Origin: Perkinsus olseni
Lineage: Eukaryota > Perkinsozoa > Perkinsida
Assembly (NCBI GenBank): GCA_013115125.1
Contig: JABANN010000380.1
Location: 1 to 33,902 of the forward strand
Length of the DNA: 33,902 bases
Direction of reading: 5' to 3'
Position numbers and translations under genes: made by a program. This document shows positions 20,393 to 30,181 of this stretch, one piece after another; within the stretch, counting starts at the first letter, position 1; the number at the start of each line of letters is the position of its first letter. Under the pieces are notes generated by a model, which worked only from the letters and a program-made list of their open reading frames with translations, did not search any database and was not told where the DNA came from.

Positions 20393-20707
20393 TCAACATC
20401 GCTCGTGAAGCGGGAACCAGTTGCTCTGGTAAGCAGTTTCGCACTCCACGGAAAACATGCCCACATCGCCAGGAAGGCCAACAAAAACTATCTTGACGGG
20501 ATTGGGGCCTTCCGACTCGTAAACGAAATGACCAATGTGCATGTATGCGTTGTCGTCGAGCTTGGGTCCGAGGGAGGGGGTCGGAACTGGAGTTTGGCTA
20601 AGGCCCGAATGTTGATTGGATTCTGGTTGGGGGGCGGGCCGACACTTGCGGTTACCGTGGACCAGAGGGAAGAGAGGAAGGGCTGAGATGATGAGGCGCG
20701 AGATCAT
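20393..20707 (-). pseudogene. Truncated copy of the EAACPG secreted-protein gene
   Basis: This encodes 104 aa clearly related to the protein at 26292. It has the signal peptide ISRLIISALPLFPLVHG, then a Pro/Ser segment, IGHFVYESEGPNPVKIVFVG and LPGDVGMFSVECE, and stops shortly after SNWF. The intact relative continues for about 190 further residues, including both EAACPG motifs. The truncation coincides with a repeat junction at about 20400. It may still make a short secreted peptide, but it more likely is a fragment left by duplication. Confidence 0.7.
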
Positions 20708-20750
20708 TATTGATGAGTGGACAGCAATCTACTCCAAGCTTAGCACTATC

Positions 20751-21962
20751 GATTAGGATGAACGTGATCCTAAGCTTCGTGAGCGAATAGACAGTCCCAA
20801 GGGTACGCAAGCCCAAAAGCAAGGACACCTCCTGCTGTGGAGCGAAGCTGATAATTCCTCAGTGAGGAAGTCCCAGGAGAAAGCAAACTCCATTGGCAAC
20901 GTTAGTGGCGCACACAAGCGCGAGACAACAGATGCCAGGGACCACTGCGCGAGTCCTCCGGGAACGTATTCCGTGGCGCGTGACACGATACTATCGTCGC
21001 ATGGGGTATTTCTCAACCGCGATTGCGGCGCACCTAATGAGCGAGAAAACTACTACACTGATAGTGTTGCACTCAGTGTGATACACTGGTAGTGCAACAC
21101 ACTTTATCCCATTCGCTACCACATGTAGATGCTATTCTATCGCACGCACATTCCTGCGACACTTCGGGGCATTTCGGGTTCGCGACGTGACGTCACGCCC
21201 CGCGGTTGTGTTTAGAGCTTCGGTCGGGACACTGGCTGACTCAAGAGCCATAAGATAGATGAGTAGAAAAGTATGTAGTTAATTAGTTAGTCTTTCATGC
21301 CGTGTATCTTGTGGCAGTTTCAACAAAGATACACTGAATCGGCGCTTGCCCTTGTGCAACAGCGCAAACAGGTTGCTCAATGAGTCAAGCAAAAAGTTAT
21401 TTAGAGGAAGTGCCAGACTCAAAGTGACGGAAGAATCGATGGGTTATGCCTCCAAACATCTTGTAGCGTTGTTTCCGGTGGCAGTTTCCGCGTGCGGCAA
21501 GGTCTACAATGGAGCCACAGTTGTTGCACATCTCTCCATGCTACTTACTCCGTTGCCGGCGCAGGGAAGACTTCCCTGGGAAGTGTACGTGTGCGCTATT
21601 CTACTCAACAACTACGTGTAGAGTGGATTGGATAGAAGAGAATCTCTTCAAGAGATCCGATAAGCAGGAGAGGCGTGGGAAGTGAAATAGCTATTGGGCA
21701 GAAGCTTTGTAGCTATGAAGAATTGTGTGATGGGACGGTGCACGTGTGAGTGAGTTCTAGTCTAACACCGGTTCCGGCTTTGCGAGGCCCTAGCCTATGC
21801 TCAGTCACGGCGAGTCCGACTCAGCTAACCACTTTGTCTCTAGTGTGAGTCACGCTACGTAACTCATATTCCCGGAGTTTCGAATTGAGACACTCGGAAC
21901 GAGTGACTCGGCGAATCGTAGCCCTCACTTGACTCTGAAAGTCTTATAGTATCTTCATCTCG
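20751..21962. repeat. Segmental duplication copy A (non-coding part)
   Basis: Starts with TCGATTAGGATGAACG and follows the same order as copies at 22765-24494 and 29110-29400: TCCTAAGCTTCGT, GCGAATAGACAGTCCC, the GGAAGTCCCAGG segment, then GAGCGAGAAAACTAC, the hairpin-rich GTGTGATACACTG stretch and GTTGTTTCCGGTGGCAGT. It contains about 160 bases (about 21210-21370) not found in copy B. It leads into the decayed six-cysteine gene at 21963. No gene is seen inside it. Confidence 0.75.
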
Positions 21963-22261
21963 ATGGCTGTAGCTCTGAACAGCTTTCAAGTGGTCGTTGT
22001 CCTGGTAATAACTCAACTTGGGTCTCCGGTACATGGCGGCGACTGTGACGTCGGAGATAGTTTCTGCCAAGGAAGGTTTGGTAATGCCTACTCTTGCAGC
22101 AGTCGCCGACTGAGGTGAGGTACTGCAATTTCATCGACGACTGGAAAACGGAGACCCCATGCCTGTGTGAGGATCCCAATCCACACAAGGATTGTAAATA
22201 CGGCGACGACTACTGCAAGGACGCATACGGTGTTACCTCCAAATGGGAACTCTACGAGATG
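21963..22261 (+). pseudogene. Decayed six-cysteine gene, copy A
   Basis: The ATG at 21963 opens an excellent signal peptide (MAVALNSFQVVVVLVITQ, then GSPVHG), and the mature sequence starts GGDCDVGDSFC as in the 17.6-kb gene. A 10-base deletion after 22097, relative to 17.6 kb, shifts the frame and brings a stop at 22116. Downstream of that point the DNA is essentially identical to 17741-17897. The copy runs into the run of N at 22262. It supplies the best evidence for where the family's start codon should be. Confidence 0.75.
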
Positions 22262-22357
22262 NNNNNNNNNNNNNNNNNNNNNNNNNNNNNNNNNNNNNNN
22301 NNNNNNNNNNNNNNNNNNNNNNNNNNNNNNNNNNNNNNNNNNNNNNNNNNNNNNNNN
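22262..22357. other. Run of 96 N (assembly gap)
   Basis: The left flank matches 17886-17897 and the right flank matches 19545 onward. In the 17.6-kb copy those points are about 1.65 kb apart, so the gap either hides more sequence than 96 bases or joins two places wrongly. Confidence 0.95.
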
Positions 22358-22405
22358 TTTTTCGTCTTCGAAGCGCAAGATTCGGAGTGCAGTACATACG
22401 CCGAC

Positions 22406-22482
22406 TCCTCGTCTGAGTCGGTTAGTGATCTCGCCTTCTGATCTGTTATTCGGAAAGCTGTGGGTTCGAGACCCTCAACCTC
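22406..22482 (+). repeat. tRNA-Asn-like sequence, duplicate
   Basis: Near-identical to the element at 19592-19668, including A box (22412), GTT anticodon-like loop and B box GGGTTCGAGACCC (22462-22474). It was copied as part of the larger duplication rather than by its own movement. Confidence 0.5.
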
Positions 22483-23047
22483 TCAATATCACTGTCAGTG
22501 ATTCACTGACTGGCTAATCTCATCATTGCTTGTTTCGTTGTAATCTTTCTGTTGTTTTGTTGAAGCTTAATTTATGACATGAATGCCTGGGCCCCAGGCT
22601 CACACAAAGTTTGTCACACAAGGTTTAACCTTGATCAGTTGAACCAGAGGCATAGCGCCACCACGAATAACGCGACAGTGTCCTGACGACGCCACTTTGA
22701 AAACGAAAGTCCTTGTCTTACAAGGCTTTAGCGTGGATGACAAGGCTTGTAATCCAAGGTCGTATCGATTAGGATGAACGCGATCCTAAGCTTCGTAAGC
22801 GAATAGACAGTCCCAAGGGTACGCGAGCCCAAAATCAAGGACACCTCCTGCTGTGGAACGAAGCTGATAACTCCTCAGTGAGGAAGTCCCAGGGGAAAGC
22901 AAACTCCATAGGCAACGTAGTGGCGCACACAAGGGCGAGACAACACATGCCAGGGACCATTGTGCAAGTCCTCCGGGAACACATTTCGTGGCGCGTGACA
23001 CGATAAGGGGGCGACGCCGCACGGGGTGTATCTCGACTACGATTACT

Positions 23048-23746
23048 TGTTACGCTCAGTCTATGTTTATGCGTGCCGAGTAGTCTGGGCAATAGCTCTT
23101 TCATAAGATCCATCTCACAAGCTCCCTTTGGCCTTGTGTTCCACGTATGAGTAAGAAGAATACAACAGATGGTGGAGAACCCGCTGGCACCCCTCCTGCG
23201 CCTACTACCACTTCTGCGACACCACTACTACCTATATTAACCCTCACTTAGAGCTTCTACGCTATCTACCCCTCACTTACCTCAACCTTCTCTCTGAGGG
23301 ACAATCTACTCATCTCAACGCCCTCTCTGAAGGACACTCACGTGAACTCAATTCACACAATCAACTCACCAAGCTTGAAAATGGCTACTCATAAACGGTC
23401 TGACGAGCTTCAACCCTCATGAACCATCTACCTAACCACTCTACCCCTACTACTGTGTACTACAACTTCAACAACGTCGCATCTGTAAAAAATACTGTTC
23501 GGGCCACACCACGTCGAACAAGCTTCCTACTCTGGAACAGTGGATATGAACTTCTTACATCCATCTCTCTACTTTCACATTACTCGCTCAGTCTACCGAC
23601 CAAGTAGAACCTAGGGGGGTGAGATTTGTTACGCTCCGTGTATGCTTATGCGTGTAGAGTAGTCTGGGCAATAGCTCTTTCATAAGATCCATCTCACAAG
23701 CTCCCTTTGGCCTTGTGTTCCACGTATGAGTAAGAAGAATACAACA
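23048..23746 (+). mobile_element. Non-autonomous LTR retroelement of TRIM type
   Basis: Two 120-bp direct repeats (23048-23167 and 23627-23746) begin TGTTACGC and end ACAACA, with the TG...CA termini of LTRs. They are about 96% identical, so the insertion is fairly young. The 5-bp target duplication TTACT (23043-23047 and 23747-23751) is perfect. A G-rich polypurine tract (23613-23624) precedes the right repeat, and a TGGTGGAGAACCCG stretch just after the left repeat could be the primer site. The 459-bp interior has no recognisable gag, protease or polymerase domain, so it must have depended on another element. It looks whole as a TRIM. It sits inside duplication copy B and is absent from copy A. 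Confidence 0.85.
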
Positions 23747-24124
23747 TTACTGCGCACTTCCTTACTGAGTACACAGTGTACACACTCATGCGTAAGTGAC
23801 TTACGAATGAGTGAGAAAACTACAACATTCACAGTGTTACATCCAGTGTGATACACTGACAGTGTAATACACTGTAGCCCATTCGCTCCCACACGCAGAT
23901 GTTACTCTATCGCACGTACATTCATGAGATACCCCGATCCCCCATTTCGGGTTCGTGACGCCACGCTCCGCGGCTGCTTAATGAGTCGAGGAAAACTTCG
24001 TTGTGCCAGACTCTAAGTAACGGCAGAATCGACGGGTTATGCACCCAAACATCTTGTAGCGTTGTTTCCGGTGGCAGTCTTCGCGTGCGGCCAGGTCTAC
24101 TGTAGTCTACAAATTTTAGACTAT

Positions 24125-24195
24125 GGGAGATATGCGCTGACTGTGGTGGCATTGTAGACCGTCTACAATGCCATCACAGTCAGCGCATATCTCCC
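24125..24195. repeat. 35-bp inverted duplication (near-perfect hairpin)
   Basis: Arms 24125-24159 and 24161-24195 pair over 35 bases with one mismatch and a one-base loop. Copy A (about 21500-21540) has only one orientation of a related sequence (GGTCTACAATGGAGCCACAG), so the left arm appears to be a new inverted copy of the right arm. Confidence 0.9.
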
Positions 24196-24494
24196 CATAC
24201 TGCTCACGTGGCCCCGGGCGCAGGGAAGTGCGCGTGTGAGTGAGTTATAGTCCAACACCGGTTCCGGCTTAGTCAGGCCCTAGCCAATATGCTCAGTAAT
24301 GGCGAGGCAGACTCGCCGAGTCGCGATACCAATATGGGTCAATAGGTGACTTAGCCTTCCGCAACTCAGGGTACAGCTCTAGTCACTGGAATCTAGTGAA
24401 AGCTACGCTGCGTAACTCATATTTCAGGAGCTTCGGATTGAGACTCTCAGTGATATCTTGGCACTCACACGATTCTGAAAGTGTCTTCATCTTC

Positions 24495-24975
24495 ATGGCT
24501 GTATCTTTGAACAGCTTTCGAGTGATTGTTGTCCCGGGTAAAACCTTGCTGGGGTCTCCGGTTACCGGAGTCCGGTACACGGCGGCGACTGTGACGTCGG
24601 CGATAGTTTCTGCCAAGGAGAGGTTTGGCAATGTCTACTCTTGCAAGATTCGTAAGCAGTCCCCGACTGAGGTGAGGTACTGCAACTTCATCGACGACTG
24701 GAAAACGGAGTCTCCATGCTTTTCTGACGAACCTAATTCGCCCGACGATGGTAAATAAGGAGACGACTATTGCAAGGACGCGTATGGCATTACCTCCGGC
24801 GTCCCCATAAGAAGTTCGCGAATGCAGGTTGATAGAATGGACGGCTGACTCCGGGTTTCGCTGCGAAAAGGCCCTCCAGACTAACACATCCGCCACTCCC
24901 GTCCCCATAGCCGATTCCTCTAATCCCCGAGGCAATAGGTTCTACCAGCGGCGTGCCGATAGACCGAGCAAGTGA
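24495..24975 (+). pseudogene. Decayed six-cysteine gene, copy B
   Basis: The ATG at 24495 begins MAVSLNSFRVIVV, the counterpart of the copy A signal peptide. An inserted ten-base repeat (CCGGTTACCGGAGTCCGG) puts the signal out of frame with the mature region. The module 1 region (FGNVYSCKIRKQSPTEVRYC) is well preserved. Later parts carry in-frame stops, and module 3 has lost its cysteines (for example FYQRRADRPSK where the 17.6-kb gene has FCQWQVGRTSKC). It is more diverged than copy A and so older or less constrained. Confidence 0.75.
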
Positions 24976-26291
24976 AAACTTGTTACCATATTTAATCCGC
25001 GTAGAGCAACAAGCAAGTCTCATTCTCATTCGGACCGAATGATTCGGTCAAAGCTCAGAATTCAAGCATGCCTGCAAATTGCAGAGACCAGAAATGATTG
25101 ATCGTTGAGTCATTTTGAGTGGTGAGCGCCGGATGTGATTCAGACATACTCGCTCGTTAAATATCCCGCTCCTGGTCCCGTGGGTCTGGGAGGTCGGTTC
25201 GGTACGAACCGGCCCGTGAAGCACCGACGAGGGCAAGACACCTGGCGACCCAGAGCCTGAGTCTGCCGACAGTGCGTGTCTACACCCTCTTCGGTACTTG
25301 CTCCCGGGAGTGGTGGGATGGGGAGAAAATCAATCATCGCCGTCTAGCCTTAACCGGGTCACGGCAGGTGGGACGTGGTCGAAGCCCGCTCGCCTCACGG
25401 TTTCATGCCTACGCCACCAACTATGGCGGAGCGACGTGACCATCCGTATCGGTATTTAACCTAGTTTAACAAGTTAACCTTCATAAAAACGCTCGCTCAG
25501 AAAACGTCGCACCATGTGGAGTTCCAGTGATGCGTAAGGTGTGAGTGCGAATGACAACAGCATAGCCTCTCTTTATCGCATTCCGGTGGATAGCTGAACT
25601 CCCATTGGCAACGGGCCAATTCCTCCTCGGCACCCAAGGGATGACTGAGTCGAGTATTCACGTGTGCACTATAAACTCAGTTCAGCGGCTATATGAGACG
25701 GGGCTCAAAGAGCCAAGTAACCGAACTCAAGGAGGTCGGGGCAAACGTGTGTCCACTCGCGTGGCGAGGAATGCGCGGTTGCCGCGACGATTGCTTAGAC
25801 ATAGAGCAGATGCAAACAGAGACTCAGCAGCTATGGTCCATAGCCTCCATAGCCTATGGAGGTGGTTGAAACTATAGGGCACGGCGAGCATTGCACGTGG
25901 CAAGGAAGACAAGCAGTGTGCGGGCCACACAATGTGACCCACACAACGTGACGCACACAACGTGACCCACACAACGTGACCCACACAACGTGACCCACAC
26001 AACGTGACCCACACAACGTGACGTGGCAAAAGCGGATGAAGTCTTTCGTCCTCTCGCTATTCGAGACTCATCAGCGTCCGCTCTGCCAGATAGTCACTAG
26101 GAATGAATCGAGTACTCATCCTCATCGAGGTGGTACTTCTGTCGTGTTCGGTCTAGCAGCACAATATCTCCCTGGTAAACGTGATTCGTATAGTATGATC
26201 TGTTGATGCGACCAACAACAAGTGCTGCCATTCGGAATGGCCCATTCCTACCATTACTGATCCCCCTTCGTAGGTTGCTGTCTACTTACCA
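24976..26291. other. Intergenic region
   Basis: No gene seen. The stretch 25130-25460 is GC-rich and shares phrases with about 15480-15860, suggesting a diverged dispersed repeat. A 14-bp tandem repeat is at 25926-26023. The last 150 bases should hold the promoter of the secreted-protein gene at 26292. Confidence 0.5.
25926..26023 (+). repeat. 14-bp minisatellite, seven units
   Basis: Seven head-to-tail copies of CACACAACGTGACC; unit 1 has AATG for AACG, and units 2 and 7 end in G. Each unit contains the near-palindrome ACAACGTG. Low divergence implies recent expansion. Confidence 0.95.
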
Positions 26292-27173
26292 ATGATGATT
26301 TTGCGCCTTATCGCCTCAGCTCTTCCTTTCTTCCCTCTGGTCAACGGTAATTGCAAGGCCCGCCCCGCTCTCACATCGGCATCTCCTCAACGTTCGAGCC
26401 TTGGCCAAGCTCTTTCTTTGACCGCCTACCGCGTGCCTGGGGTCAATGACGACTCGTATAAGCATATTGGCTATTTTGTTTACGAGCCGAAGGGACCCGG
26501 TCTCGTTGAGATGGTTTTTGTTGGCCTTCCTGGTGATGTGGGCTTGTTTTCAGTGAAGTGTGAACACGCTTCCTATCATAGTAGTTGGTTCCGACTTCGC
26601 CCGAACGGTATAGACAAGGACATCATCCATGTGGTACCGGAGGAGGGTCTTGAGTTCTCAGAGTACGAGAATTGGATAGTTCGAACGGAAGCTGCATGCC
26701 CTGGAGGCGCAATACAAAAACATGATCTAACCGTATTCTACGCCACCGAGGCGGGCGATGTACAGGCTATCATCGGAGGTGTTATTGTTACTCTAAATCG
26801 CACCTGGTTGCCGCTGATTCCGGGACTCTATTCCACCGGCGACTCATCCAAGTTTGGAGTCCAGATGCAGTATAACATCAGCATTGACGGAACCGTTGCT
26901 GTGGAGCTCGGTTGCGCTGGTGGCGGTGTCACCGGTTTCAAGAAGTACAAACTCGTAGGCACGGGCCTCGGTAATCACTACGAGGTGAAACCTACCGTGG
27001 ACGGAGACACGTTGGAGGACCTCGTCGGCAGCCTTGAGGCGGCTTGCCCCGGTGTATCGGGAGATGAAGTTCTCGCGGAAACCTATCAGACTGTGGGATT
27101 TGCGACCGAAGGAGTGATCTTCGTTACTGGCAACTTCTACGAAGGAAATATCCTTCGTAGACAATTTCCTTAA
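26292..27173 (+). CDS. Secreted protein with duplicated EAACPG domain
   Basis: 293 aa, intronless, family not named. Residues 1-19 are a signal peptide ending LVNG. After a Ser/Pro linker, two diverged repeats follow. Repeat 1 covers about 58-168 (IGYFVYEP, VEMVFVGLPGDVGLFSVKC ending at C90, EAACPG 133-138, FYATEAGD 149-156). Repeat 2 covers about 176-285 (PGLYSTGDSSKFGVQMQY, DGTVAVELGC ending at C208, EAACPG 249-254, GFATEGV 269-275). The shared order of G-x-Y, hydrophobic strand, G-x-V...C, EAACPG and [Y/F]ATE[A/G]G suggests two beta-rich domains, each with a disulphide between the two Cys. NRT and NIS are possible N-glycosylation sites. The start is ATG 26292, with a second ATG immediately after. 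A truncated relative lies at 20393-20707. Secreted families of this style are typical of Perkinsus, which is an inference from memory. Confidence 0.8.
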   Translation: MMILRLIASALPFFPLVNGNCKARPALTSASPQRSSLGQALSLTAYRVPGVNDDSYKHIGYFVYEPKGPGLVEMVFVGLPGDVGLFSVKCEHASYHSSWFRLRPNGIDKDIIHVVPEEGLEFSEYENWIVRTEAACPGGAIQKHDLTVFYATEAGDVQAIIGGVIVTLNRTWLPLIPGLYSTGDSSKFGVQMQYNISIDGTVAVELGCAGGGVTGFKKYKLVGTGLGNHYEVKPTVDGDTLEDLVGSLEAACPGVSGDEVLAETYQTVGFATEGVIFVTGNFYEGNILRRQFP

Positions 27174-28234
27174 CCTTCTCCTGCTAGTTCAACCAACTTC
27201 GTTGTTTGCTCCTTTTTGCAATCGATTTTTCCTCCCTGGGAGAGCATGCAGATCCAGGGACTTTCCCGTCGGTAACCGACGGTCTGATGCAGATTTATAT
27301 TAAACGTTTACTTCAACTGAAGATTCTCTGATCAGTATGATGAGAAGTCAGCGACGAATGTCAAGGAATCGTTCCCCAGACTCCGTTTCACCACTCACTC
27401 ACAATTCGCGATGTTGATTTCAGTTGGTCAGGCAAGGTGTCGATAGGAAATTCCTACAAGAAGTAGTCAACTCAGTTTCGGGCAGAATCTAGCTGTTGAA
27501 GTGGCACCCATAAGAACCAGTTGATGGTACAGTATCTGTCGCCGTTCATTGCCGAATCCACAATCGCACACACGGTGTGTGACACACCAGCTGATAAGTT
27601 GTCGCGTGAACTATTGTCTCCATTGTTTAACAATAGTTTGGCGCTCGGCACTCCTTAAGATTACCTCTTTAGAGTTCAGCTTATTTGTAAGAATGTATTA
27701 TCTACGAGTTGTCAATGAACCTAGCGATCCTCATGGCGACTATCATGCCGAGCCGAATTATTCGATATCATAGATAACTTCCTCTTAGTGGTAGTGGTAG
27801 TGGTAGGAGCGCCTGTTATCAAGCGGATGACCCGGGATCGATCCCAACAGTAAGCTAGCAGGGGAGAAGTGGCCAGAGTCGTCAATCAGGAGAGATTTTT
27901 TTATCATTATTCTTGCGCGGCGCAAAAATAAGCTTTAACGCGAAACTACCCGACTTGGTCACCAAGATGGGTAGTAGGGTGTGCCTTTGTGTCCACTTGA
28001 TGGGTCCGTCATCTTACGCTGGTCCTCACCGCCACTGACGTCGCGGTGGTAGTGGTGACAGTCACAGAACCCGCTACGTCCTCTTCGACGGTGAGGGCGC
28101 TTGGACACAGGTCGACGTTGCGTAGACATGGAAACACCTAACCCTGATCCGACGGCGCCCGGCTGCCGTGAGTTCCGGGCGTCCGGGTCTCAGGTTTGTG
28201 TTTTCCTCCCGCACTCCCGTATTCAGTCGGATTT
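27174..28234. other. Intergenic region with short hairpins and a tRNA-like element
   Basis: No gene seen. Foldbacks include AACTATTG/CAATAGTT (27612-27642), ACTACCC/GGGTAGT (27943-27973) and CCACTGAC...GTGG near 28030. A tRNA-like B box lies at 27833. Confidence 0.5.
27797..27850 (+). repeat. Weak tRNA-like A/B-box element
   Basis: TAGTGGTAGGAGCGCC resembles an A box, and GGGATCGATCCC (27833-27844) is a palindromic B-box variant. Spacing is short for a tRNA and no arms pair well, so this is a relic at best. Confidence 0.25.
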
Positions 28235-29400
28235 TACAGAGGGGAGAAAGGAAGGGCCGAGATGATTGAAGGTCAATTTATTGGGCAAGTTCAACAAGTA
28301 AACGAGTGATCGGTTTGGTTTATGTTATTGCGTTACGCAATTTGCGTAGTGTCCTCCGTTACATGGTGACTTTACCTGAACCCACCCGCCCACACCGTTA
28401 GTTATGTTGGCTGGGACTCCCAGCCTGGGAGGCATGAGCAGAAAGGCGAGGTACGATGTACCTTAATTGTGGTACGCGTCAGAAAACTGACACAAATCAG
28501 AAATGGTCAAGAAATACCAAACCTCGCCTAAGTCATGCGGAGCGAAACATCCACTGACTGGATTCCAGTCTACGGGTTTGCAGCTGCGTGTTCGTTGACG
28601 GGGCACCTAGACGTGCTCAGCCTAGAGTGCCCAAGGATTTTTTGCTCCCACTACCCATTACTCCCAAGTTACGAAACACCATGTAGCGGAACTTCCGCTA
28701 GGAAACCTACTCTGCCCTACACCGAAGGGTGTAGGTAGTTGTGGGATTGCAACGAGTGAACAAGGTTGATGAGGCGGAAGATCATCATTTGTGAGTGAAC
28801 AGCAACCTACGAAGGAGAATCAGCGATAGACCATCGATTGAAAGCGTGGAAACAGTAGCACGTGTTGTGCAGCGTATTCCCAGTTGAACTGTGACAATTC
28901 ATGACATAACTTCGTCTCCAACTTGATCAGTTCAACCAGAGACATTGTGCCTCTACGAATAACGCGACAGTGTCCTGACGAAACCACCTTGAACACGAAC
29001 GTCGTTGTATTACTGTAATACTATTAGTAATAGTCTATTACAAGGCTTGTATCACAATTGATATTGCCGAAGTTGGATGACAAGGCTTGTAATCCAAGCT
29101 TAGCACTATCGATTAGGATGAACGCGATCCTAAGCTTCGTGAGCGAATAGACAGTCCCGAGGGTACGCAAGCCCAAAATCAAGGACACCTACTGTGGAAC
29201 GAAGCTGATAATTCCTCAGTGAAGTCCCAGGAGAAAGCAAACTCCATAGGCAACGTAGTGGCGCACACAAGCGCGAGACAACAGACGCGGCGTCTGAGAC
29301 GCCACTGGCATCATGCCAGGGACCACTGTCCAAGTCCTCCGGGAACACATTTCGGTGCGCGTGACACGATAGGAACACGACACGGCACGGGGATGGTCGC
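28235..29400. repeat. Segmental duplication copy C (partial, with insertion)
   Basis: 28235-28264 (GGGGAGAAAGGAAGGGCCGAG) matches the antisense signal-peptide part of the truncated gene at 20393-20707, and 28767-28810 continues the match (GATGAGGCGGAAGATCATCAT, then GTGAACAGCAACCTAC). About 500 bases between them (28265-28766) are extra and flanked by TGAT. From 28938 it matches copy B, and from 29110 (TCGATTAGGATGAACGCG) both A and B, fading at about 29400. No gene is seen inside it. Confidence 0.65.
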
Positions 29401-29986
29401 ATCTTTCCTCACAATGAGTCCCTCACAGAAAGATAACAACCCCTACGTCTCTGTCAGACAGAGACATGTCTATGTCTCTGAGAGATGTCGCCACCCTATG
29501 TCTCTGAGAGTCCCCAGACTCTGGGGGTCGCCTTGTTGATGATTCGACAGGCCATTGCGGACAGAGAGTATTTGGAGCCAGACTGGCTCAGCCAGTGACC
29601 AAAGTCTCGAGCATGGAAAGTGTTTGTGACGCCAGACACCTAGTCAGGTTATCTCATGAAGAACTCACGTCTATCATCGTCTGCTGCACCGATGAGACTG
29701 GCGCCGGCTAGGCTATCTAAGATAGCGAGTGTTCTCGCAAATCAAGCGGATTGAACTCACTCGCCAATCTGAACGCATCAGCTCCTTCAGTTTGAAACGA
29801 ATCGTTTCGGTAGTTTCATCTCTGCTTGAGGCAGATATAGCGGAGACACTATGACGGAAGTTCCGTCACGGTCAAATGCCGCACCGAGGGTAGCCTACAG
29901 AAAAGTTGATTTTTACAACTTGATGGCTCCCGGGGTGACGAGAAGTTTTGTAGAACGGTAGGCTGAAATAACCGAACTCCGTGAGT
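29401..29986. other. Intergenic region with nested palindromes
   Basis: No gene seen. Short inverted repeats are dense: GTCAGACAGAGAC with TATGTCTCTGAGAG repeated at about 29471 and 29499, CCCCAGACTCTGGGG at about 29512, and CGGAAGTTCCGTC at about 29854. Confidence 0.5.
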
Positions 29987-30181
29987 TCAGAGACACGGAC
30001 AGGGTATAAACGCACCGGCGCTTGTACAGAACCCGTAAGTCGATCCGAATGGGCTACGGATACATCTGCTGTGCTCACCGACTCGTATAGCGCACTGCTT
30101 GTCGGCGTCGGGGTGAGGGCACAGAGAACTCACCAGAGACCCGAGAAGAGTGACAGTCAGAGTCACGAATAAGATCTTCAT
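29987..30181 (-). CDS. Small secreted single-module six-cysteine protein
   Basis: 64 aa from the ATG at 30181, or 74 aa from the in-frame ATG at 30211. A strong signal peptide (MKILFVTLTVTLLGSLVSS) is followed directly by one module, C-x8-C-x9-C-x11-C-x8-C-x-C, ending CPCL. It is plainly homologous to module 3 of the 17.6-kb protein: both read CP[N/H]P, then a VG..S.C segment, then G.C, then CPC.L. The mature peptide of about 45 residues with three possible disulphides is the size of secreted effectors or defensin-like peptides. Family role unknown. The gene lies just beyond duplication copy C, in the orientation opposite to the other family copies. Confidence 0.75.
   Translation of the reverse strand: MKILFVTLTVTLLGSLVSSLCPHPDADKQCAIRVGEHSRCIRSPFGSTYGFCTSAGAFIPCPCL

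Larger units (their letters stand above)
22620..24494. repeat. Segmental duplication copy B, split by a small LTR element
   Basis: The opening part (GATCAGTTGAACCAGAG, then ACGAATAACGCGACAGTGTCC) is shared with copy C (28938 onward) and missing from copy A. From 22765 it matches copy A through CGATTAC. After the insertion at 23048-23746 it resumes with GTGAGAAAACTACAAC and continues to the decayed six-cysteine gene at 24495. A 35-bp inverted duplication (24125-24195) lies within it. No gene is seen. Confidence 0.75.

Noticed and set aside
20862-21092. Open frames in duplication copies A, B and C
   Set aside because: The frames are not preserved between the three copies, so the shared DNA is not protein-coding.
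25926-26023. CRISPR-like array
   Set aside because: The units are contiguous 14-mers without spacers; it is a minisatellite.
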